Below are positions 53,404 through 61,298 of a DNA stretch of 61,298 nucleotides, piece after piece. This DNA is from Streptococcus zalophi (GTDB lineage: Bacteria; Bacillota; Bacilli; Lactobacillales; Streptococcaceae): contig NZ_JAENBP010000009.1 of the NCBI RefSeq assembly GCF_016481285.1, forward strand, positions 1-61,298, in the 5' to 3' direction. Below the pieces are notes generated by a model that did no database searches, had not been told where the DNA came from, and worked only from the letters and a program-made list of their open reading frames with translations. A program made the translations under genes and the position numbers. Position 1 is the stretch's first letter; each line of letters opens with the position of its first letter.

Positions 53404-54678
53404 TTATTGGTTTTCTTCGTTTTTAGGATGATTGTCAACTTGTTCTTGCGTTTCTTTTCCTTCATTTAAAAGGGCTTGAACAATTTTTTCATCACGTAGT
53501 TTTGATGTGTCATTAATGGTTTCAGCTGATTTGATGATAGCTGTTTCAAGTTGTGCACGTTGTTTTCTACCATTGTCAATAGCAGCTATAATCCCATTGT
53601 TTTGAGCCACCAAACTTTCTGCCAAACTGGTCACAGAAGTGATAGAAAGTGTTGGACTTTGAGCTGTTCGCTCAAGTGCTGGAATGGCTTCTTTACTAGT
53701 TTCAGCAAGCATTTGAAGAGCAGCATTATTAGCATTGATGATCGCATCGGCCGTTGCTCCTGATTTAACAGATTGTTGTAAGACACCTAACTGAGCGATG
53801 GATAATTTCATGGTTGGGATGGTATTGCGACGAAGCATGCCCAGTTTTTGGCGCATATCAGAAGAGACTTTAACAAGATTTCTCATTTGAGGTGTTGTCG
53901 CCCATGCCACATAGAGACGACTCATGTATTCGGTGTGTTGTTGTTCCAAGGTGTTAATAACCTCGGTCATTCTTGCCAACTCTTCAGATTTAAGATGATA
54001 TTCTGGTGTTGCACTATCTAGTTTAGCAAGAGCCTCTTGGAGTGTTTTAGCACGATTGGCACTTTCTTGTTGACTAGACTCGATAAAAGCAATCACACCA
54101 ACAAGGTTTTCAATGGATTTGGTGTTGTCTTCAATGAGCATCTCTGCAGAAACAATATTTCTTGCTAGCACCTCTTCTTGTTTAACAATGGTTGCGGCCA
54201 TGCTGTTCATTTTTTGTTCAACATTTTGAGCATCAAAGTAAAATTCTTGGAGGGTATTTCGGCTTTGTTTGAAGAGTTTTTGAATAAAGTTTGGTTTTTT
54301 CTCTAACTCTGCAGGTGTCACATCCTTATATTTAACAATAAAGCCATTGAGTTCACGGTTGGTATTTTGTAAAAGTTCATCAACCTGAGGAATTTCCAAT
54401 TTCTTCTGTTCAGATAAAATATGATTAACAGTAGCATTAACCTCTTCAACAGCTGATTGACCAAAGTCTAATAGAGCGTTTTGATCAGAGATAAAACCAT
54501 CAACCAATTGAGGTGTTCTTTCTTTGATCGCTTCTTGTTGTTTGGTGCTTAATTTTTCTAAAAATGATATTTGCCCTGTTTTTTCTTTTTCATCAAGAAT
54601 AATATCAGTTGTTTTGTCTGTTTTTACCAATTGATTATTTGCAATTTTATCAATATCAAAATTAAATGTATCTGACAT
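53404..54678 (-). CDS. TelA-like toxic anion resistance protein
   Basis: The 424-residue product is highly helical, matching TelA (PF05816). The middle and C-terminal parts carry long coiled-coil-like segments such as NTIPTMKLSIAQLGVLQQSVKSG. Members are tied to tellurite and other stress, cell-envelope and antimicrobial tolerance, with the mechanism unclear. It lies 11 bases downstream of an XpaC-like gene, its usual partner. Confidence 0.9.
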   Translation of the reverse strand: MSDTFNFDIDKIANNQLVKTDKTTDIILDEKEKTGQISFLEKLSTKQQEAIKERTPQLVDGFISDQNALLDFGQSAVEEVNATVNHILSEQKKLEIPQVDELLQNTNRELNGFIVKYKDVTPAELEKKPNFIQKLFKQSRNTLQEFYFDAQNVEQKMNSMAATIVKQEEVLARNIVSAEMLIEDNTKSIENLVGVIAFIESSQQESANRAKTLQEALAKLDSATPEYHLKSEELARMTEVINTLEQQHTEYMSRLYVAWATTPQMRNLVKVSSDMRQKLGMLRRNTIPTMKLSIAQLGVLQQSVKSGATADAIINANNAALQMLAETSKEAIPALERTAQSPTLSITSVTSLAESLVAQNNGIIAAIDNGRKQRAQLETAIIKSAETINDTSKLRDEKIVQALLNEGKETQEQVDNHPKNEENQ

Positions 54679-54689
54679 TACTGTCTCCT

Positions 54690-55496
54690 TTAGTTTGTTT
54701 TGTTATGTTGCATCATTCGTAAACTAATCTCAAAATCTTTTAGTTCACTTTCATTGAGTTTACGAAGAGTTTCGTCTAAATCTAAATCAAATTTTTCAAT
54801 GGCTTCTTTAGCCTGTGCTAAACGATCCTCTGCATTGTAATAATCTTTGGGATTTGCCTTGATTTTGAGGTAGCCAGATAAAATATCTTCAAAGCGTTTC
54901 ATATTGCTTTGGTGGATGGCGATTAATTCCTCCTCATTATCTGCTTGTTTAATCTTCTCCAAGATAGATAAGTTATCTTTTTGAATATTGTGATAGGCCT
55001 CACTTAGTTCAGGCGCAAGCTTGAGGATGTGTCTACCATCATTTGATGTCGGCATATCAGGTGATAGCCCAAGTTTTTCTATTTGTTCTTGAATGTCTAG
55101 TCTAGTGGTATGCACTTTTTTAATGATTCTTTTATGAACGAGTGGCTCAATTTCTTTTTTTAATCGTTCTGCTTCATCATTGATGTGGGTTAACTGTGGC
55201 ATGATTTGTCTAACCAAATCAATATAGTCATCCCATTTTTCTTTTTCGCGATAGCTTTCTAGTTTTTTAAGTTTCTTATCAGTTAACTTGATATAAGCCT
55301 TTAATTCTTGAATGTCAATACTATCACTAATTTGTTCTACTTTTTTATGCTGGATAGGTGTTTTTTGACTTTTCTTCCACCATTGAAAAAGACCAAAACC
55401 TATGGCTCCAGCGATAACAAAAGGTATGGCTATTTGTATAAAATAAACCAATATAATCAGAAAAATAATTTTTCCAAATAAACTTGACTGTCTCAT
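54690..55496 (-). CDS. XpaC-like membrane protein (5-bromo-4-chloroindolyl phosphate hydrolysis family)
   Basis: The 268-residue protein begins with one hydrophobic segment (residues 8-38), then a long charged helical part (KKLEKLESYREKEKWDDYIDLVRQ). This matches PF10112, XpaC. Despite the name its function is not enzymatic for certain. It is co-transcribed with the TelA gene. Confidence 0.85.
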   Translation of the reverse strand: MRQSSLFGKIIFLIILVYFIQIAIPFVIAGAIGFGLFQWWKKSQKTPIQHKKVEQISDSIDIQELKAYIKLTDKKLKKLESYREKEKWDDYIDLVRQIMPQLTHINDEAERLKKEIEPLVHKRIIKKVHTTRLDIQEQIEKLGLSPDMPTSNDGRHILKLAPELSEAYHNIQKDNLSILEKIKQADNEEELIAIHQSNMKRFEDILSGYLKIKANPKDYYNAEDRLAQAKEAIEKFDLDLDETLRKLNESELKDFEISLRMMQHNKTN

Positions 55497-55637
55497 TATT
55501 TATCCTTTACTAACGTTTAATAGTTGCTATTATTGTAACGCAATCTTACCGTTATGACAATGAAAAGCATGAAAAATACTTATGTTTTTTATTAGAAAAT
55601 AAAAGATTATGAAAAAAGAAGATTCTTTTATTGTTTG

Positions 55638-55666
55638 TTGAAAAATAAATCATAATTTCATATAAT
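55638..55666 (+). promoter_or_regulatory. purA promoter
   Basis: TTGAAA at 55638-55643 and TATAAT at 55661-55666 are spaced by 17 bases. Transcription would begin near 55673, giving an 85-nt leader. Confidence 0.78.
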
Positions 55667-55672
55667 AGGTAA

Positions 55673-57050
<1,378 letters not shown>

Positions 57051-57104
57051 CGATTTTTTGTGGAATAAATGGTTTAATAGTGACATTTTTGAAAATTAAT
57101 TATT

Positions 57105-57138
57105 AAAAAAACTACCAAAAATATTTTTGGTAGTTTTT
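57105..57138 (+). terminator. purA terminator
   Basis: AAAAAACTACCAAAAAT and its reverse complement form a long stem with a T-tract, after purA. Confidence 0.85.
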
Positions 57139-57437
57139 TAGATAAAAGTAAATAAAATAGATTAAATAAATATTTAACAGAGTGAATAATTTTTCTAATT
57201 TGTCTCCATTAACCTGTTTAATAGATTAAAAATTTAAGTGAGTTAAAAAGATTACCAATCTCATCTTAAATTTTTAGTTCAGGTTACTTGTTAAATACTA
57301 ATTATTAGTTTAGAGGTTTTATACAAGAACTGTTGCTAAACATTGGTATGTGTGATAAGATTGAGTTAGAAATTATGATTTAAGGAATTAAATATTAGTA
57401 TTTCGAAATCGTTATAATTAAAGAGGAGGAAAAAAGA
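57139..57437. other. Intergenic region before the large adhesin
   Basis: A/T-rich leader with a TATAAT at 57413-57418 but no clear -35 at the right distance. AGAGGAGG just before the ATG at 57438 is a strong ribosome site. No other gene or RNA is recognised. Confidence 0.55.
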
Positions 57438-60400
57438 TGCTTAAAGATGTAAAGAAGATACTCTCCTTACTGTTTTTATCGTTAGTAACTGTAATAGGAC
57501 TTAGTCTACCAGGTCAAACGGTATATACTGATGGAGTGGGAGCTTCTACTACTAATCTTAATGAATTATTAACTAATGTTGATATAGATGCAGAAGTAGA
57601 TGCTGATGGCAATTACATTGTATATCCAGATGGGGATTATGATGTTACATTTCGTTTTGCTGAAAACCAGACAAAACAATTTAGTGATGAAGAAGAAATG
57701 ATATATACATTGCCAGCAGGATTAACAGTAGGTCCCGTTGGTGAAACGACATTTTCAATACATATTATTGATAGTGAAGGTGAAGTAGATGTCAATAATA
57801 ATACATATAGAGTTGAAGGAAATCAATTAAAAGTAAAATTCAACAAAAATGACCCCAATTTTACAAGATTGACCAAAGTGGCAAATATTGAATTTGCGAT
57901 TGAAATTAAAGGGAAAATTGCTGAAAATATTACTGAAATTCAATTTAATGAAAATATTATCAAGAAATTTGTTGTCAATATAGATTCAGATATAACCATT
58001 GAAAAATCAGGAACCTATAACAAAGACACAGGAATGGTTGACTATCAATTAACCATCAAATCAAAAGGTATCAATAAAGATGTTGTTATCACTGATACTA
58101 TCAGTGGGACAGCATTGACTTTTAATAATGATGTTGTTATTACTTCAAATAAAACTAATCCACTGCCACATCAAACAACACAAGTGGGAAATGGGTTTGA
58201 AACAAGAATCGAAAGACTTGGTCATGGAGAAGAAGTAGTAGTTAAATACAGTGCAACAGTGAATCACGATGCTATTGCCGAAAAAGGGACGGTAGAAGAG
58301 ACAAAAAATACTGCTACTGTGAAAAGTGACAAAGTTCCAGATCCTAAAAGTATTGAATTTAACTTGGAAAATAAGATTGATTTTTCCATGCTAGCAAAAA
58401 GAGTTTTAAAACAAGAAGATAAGGGTAATAACATCCATGAGATTACTTGGAAACTTGAAATAAATAAATACATGCGTAAAACCATGGGTGGAGAAGTCAT
58501 CTTTGACAAAATCACTGATGTTTCTAGTAAGAGAATGGGTTATTCAGGACAAGGAATTAAGATTACTGTTACAAAACCGGATGGTTCTACAGAAGTAAGA
58601 AACATTCCTTGGTCACAACTAGACACCACCACTGCTAATGGGAAGATGAATTCTTGGAAGCATATCATTCCAAATAGTGATGGCAAATTCAAATATGAAA
58701 TTGAGTACACAACGGAAATTGATATGACTGGTGCTCCAGGAACGCTCAATTTTAAAAACAATGTTACTGTAGGTAATTACAATACTACAGGTTCTATTAA
58801 TATTGAAAATGGACAAATTGCCACAACGCTAGCTAAAAAAGCAATTGAAGTATCATCTAAAAAAATTAAGTGGCAAATTACCATTAAAGATTTTCCAAGT
58901 CAAGGACATGATGGTCAAGCCTTTATAGTAGATGATTTACCAAAACTTGAACACAATGGGAAATGGTTAAGAGATATTTTTGATGAGACAGACCCATCTA
59001 AGATAAAAGTCACTGGTTTACAAGATCAGGAAAAATATGAAATTATTCGTTCAAGTAATGCCCCAGATAAAAACACCATATCAATACATTTTTATAAAGA
59101 CGAAGCTAAACATCCAGGATTAAATCCGACACCAGATGGTCAGCCTAGAGATATTGTTATAACTTTAGAAACAGATGTTGATCAAGAGTGGTTAGAATAT
59201 GCTGCATCAGTTGGTTATAAAACTGGAGAAATTCACACAAATAACACAACTTTCAGAATGAATACTACTCAAGGGGAACAAGTCATTTTAGGTGCATATG
59301 CAAGAGCAGTTCCTAAAAAACAAAGCCTTGAAAAAAAATATCTTGAAAAATCAGAAGTTGAAATCAATGGTGTCACTTATCCTATCTATAAATATCAATT
59401 AACGATAGAAGGATTGTCTGAAGAAACACCAACTATTGTAGATAAATTTGAAACATCATATCTAAAATATTATCCAGATAATGGTATTCAAATCAGAGGT
59501 GTGGATGTAGATGATAATACTTTTGATGGAGGAGAAGCTGATATTTCTTCAACCAATGAAGGAATTGAGATGACCCTCAAGAATTTACCCAAAGATGGCA
59601 GTCATTTGTATCCAAAATATGAAGTATTTTACTACCTAATACCAAAAGATAAAGCAGCACTTGATCAATTAAACGATAAAGCATTGACATTGGAGGAAGG
59701 CTATCCTCTTAAAAATGTTGCTTCATGGGGAGAATTCACTTCCGATACTGTTGTTGCTAATCATACTTACTCACCATTTGTTGACAAGAGTTTATTAACT
59801 GAACCAACAATAGATAATGGTTATGTTGCTACTTTTAGCATTGAAGTCAACAAAGAAGGAAGAGACTTACTTACTAATTCAGATAAACTCACTTTAACAG
59901 ATAAACTATCTGATAACTTAAGAATTAAGTTAGACACAGTAAAAATTACCCCTGATGCACCAGATGCTAATATAGGCTATGATAAAGAAACTAATACTTT
60001 GACAATTAATAATCTTCCTGATAGCCAAAAATTGACAATAACTTATGATGCTAGAGTGTTAGGTAAAGGAGATGCTACTTTTTCAAATGCTGCTACTTTG
60101 GAAGGTAAATCTAGTAAAATTACAAAAACAATAAACATTGAAACTACAGGTGGTGGAACAGGTAGCAATCCAAGCGTTACAATTGTTAAAAGTGATAAAG
60201 ATGATTACTCTAAAAAATTAGAGGGTGTAGAATTCCAACTATTTGAGATTGTTAATGGTCAAGAACAAGCCATTAAAGATAAAAATGGTAATGATGTTAA
60301 ATTTGTGACAAATGAGAATGGTAAAGTCCTTATTCAAGGGGATCAACAAAATTTAGGTTGGGTTCTTTGGGCAGATAAAGAATATCTCCTTAGAGAAACT

Positions 60401-61298
60401 AAAACCATTCAAGGCTACGATATCACTAAAACTGATGATGTTAAATTCACACTTAAAAAACAGGTTGAGAATAACACACAATACTCAATCGTTGGTGATG
60501 AAATTAATGTTACAAATGAAAGACCAAAGACAGAAGTATCTGTTCAGAAAAAATGGATAACATCTTCTACAAATCACCCTGATATCTATTTGAAATTATA
60601 TCGTCAAATAGAAGGTGGTCAACTTGAAGAAGTTCCTGAAGCTAATGTTAAAAAATTAGAAAGTGGAACTACTAAAGTAACTTGGACCAACCTATATAAA
60701 AATGACCTACAAGATCATAAATACATCTATAGCGTTAAAGAAATCGATGAAAATAATGGCAGTATCCAATTAGATGGTGATAATTACCTTGTAACTTATG
60801 GTGGCACATCAGATAAAGGACTCACGGTAACTAACAAAAAACTAATCACCATTGCTGGAACTAAAACGTGGGATGATGCTGATAATCAAGACGGTAAACG
60901 TCCGAATAAAGTTACCATTATCCTTTTAGCAGATGGCAAACAAATAGATACTCAAGAAATTTCAGAAGCAACTGGTTGGAAATATCAATTTGATAATCTT
61001 CCAGAGGCTAAAGGTGACAAAAAAATTCAGTATACAGTTAAAGAAGAAACTGTACCAGAATATAATGCTGTGGTTACTGGTTATGATATTACCAATACCC
61101 ACACACCAAGCACTGTAAATATCTCAGGTAAAAAAATCTGGGATGATGCTAATAACCAAGATGGGAAACGACCAACAGAAGTCATTGTTAACCTCTTGGC
61201 AGATGGTCAGCCAACTGGACAAAAAGCGACAGTAACAGAAGCAACTAACTGGGCATATGAATTTACAGATCTTCCAGAATTTAAAGCTGGTCAAAAAA
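57438..61298 (+). CDS. Large Cna_B-repeat surface adhesin, 3' end beyond the window (frame break in signal peptide)
   Basis: About 1,287 codons are visible. A signal-like start (MLKDVKKILSLL) follows AGAGGAGG. The body has several adhesive Ig-like modules with recurring KIKWQITIKDFP-type strands. A SpaA domain follows at about residues 910-1,000 (VTIVKSDKDDYSKKLEGVEFQLF), then Cna_B units with TKTWDDADNQDGKRP. The last unit is cut at ...EFKAGQK. The body reads in the frame with codons starting at positions of remainder 2 modulo 3, while the ATG is in remainder 0. So one base seems missing near the T-run at about 57473-57477, and the ATG frame would hit TAG soon after. This may be a sequencing slip, a phase-off state or a pseudogene. 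Confidence 0.85.

Overview
The window looks like chromosome of a low-GC Firmicute, most probably a Streptococcus of the pyogenic type. Supporting points are a bifunctional Rel next to dtd, rpsB-tsf, ctsR-clpC without mcsAB, pepO, hslO-dus, purA, a 6S RNA abutting tRNA-Lys, and several LPXTG proteins with Thr/Pro/Glu wall-spanning repeats. I see no phage genes, transposase or CRISPR array. Species cannot be settled from the sequence alone.

Layout. 1-756 is the 3' end of a Cna_B-repeat LPXTG adhesin. 0.87-8.4 kb is housekeeping: dtd-rel, queH with an M42 peptidase, the DUF3013-prmA-rsmE operon, and a small immunity-like gene. 8.4-12.9 kb holds a candidate small RNA, an LRR surface protein, a secreted nuclease and a TMEM175-type channel. 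13.8-16.8 kb holds rarA, 6S RNA, tRNA-Lys and a secreted DUF5648 protein sitting between two copies of the tRNA 3' flank. 17.3-23 kb carries small enzymes, a C39-like lipoprotein, a membrane phosphodiesterase and a CPBP protease. 23-28.5 kb is a minus-strand block: a cupin-cupin-methyltransferase operon, an unusual P-type ATPase with a DUF6110 partner, and a DUF2975/XRE operon with its own promoter and dyad. 28.8-35.8 kb has a secreted unknown, an ASCH protein, an S66 peptidase, a tandem glycine riboswitch driving an AgcS symporter, and a His-rich CopB ATPase behind a CopY-type box. 35.8-45 kb has a wall-anchored M14 carboxypeptidase, tRNA-binding and CYTH proteins, pepO, a lipid kinase and a second Cna-type adhesin. 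45.3-57 kb is core again: tRNA-Cys, rpsB-tsf, ctsR-clpC, a deoxynucleoside kinase, dusB-hslO, a TelA/XpaC pair and purA. 57.4 kb to the end is the 5' part of a large Cna_B adhesin that runs off the window.

How it works together. The core genes cover translation, protein quality control, the stringent response and adenylate synthesis. Between them lie host-facing genes: four LPXTG loci, a secreted nuclease, a DUF5648 protein, a C39-like lipoprotein and metal efflux. Regulation is unusually readable: promoters with recognisable -10/-35 boxes, a CopY box in a promoter spacer, a CtsR box, a glycine riboswitch, structured leaders for rpsB and purA, and an rpsB/tsf attenuator.

Most interesting points are the orphan small-RNA locus at 8.4-8.6 kb, the duplicated tRNA-Lys flank at 15.5/16.75 kb, the atypical motifs of the 24.6-26.7 kb ATPase, both window ends lying at the same phase of one adhesin repeat family, and an apparent single-base frame break in the signal peptide of the terminal adhesin. 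None of these amounts to a demonstrated new system.
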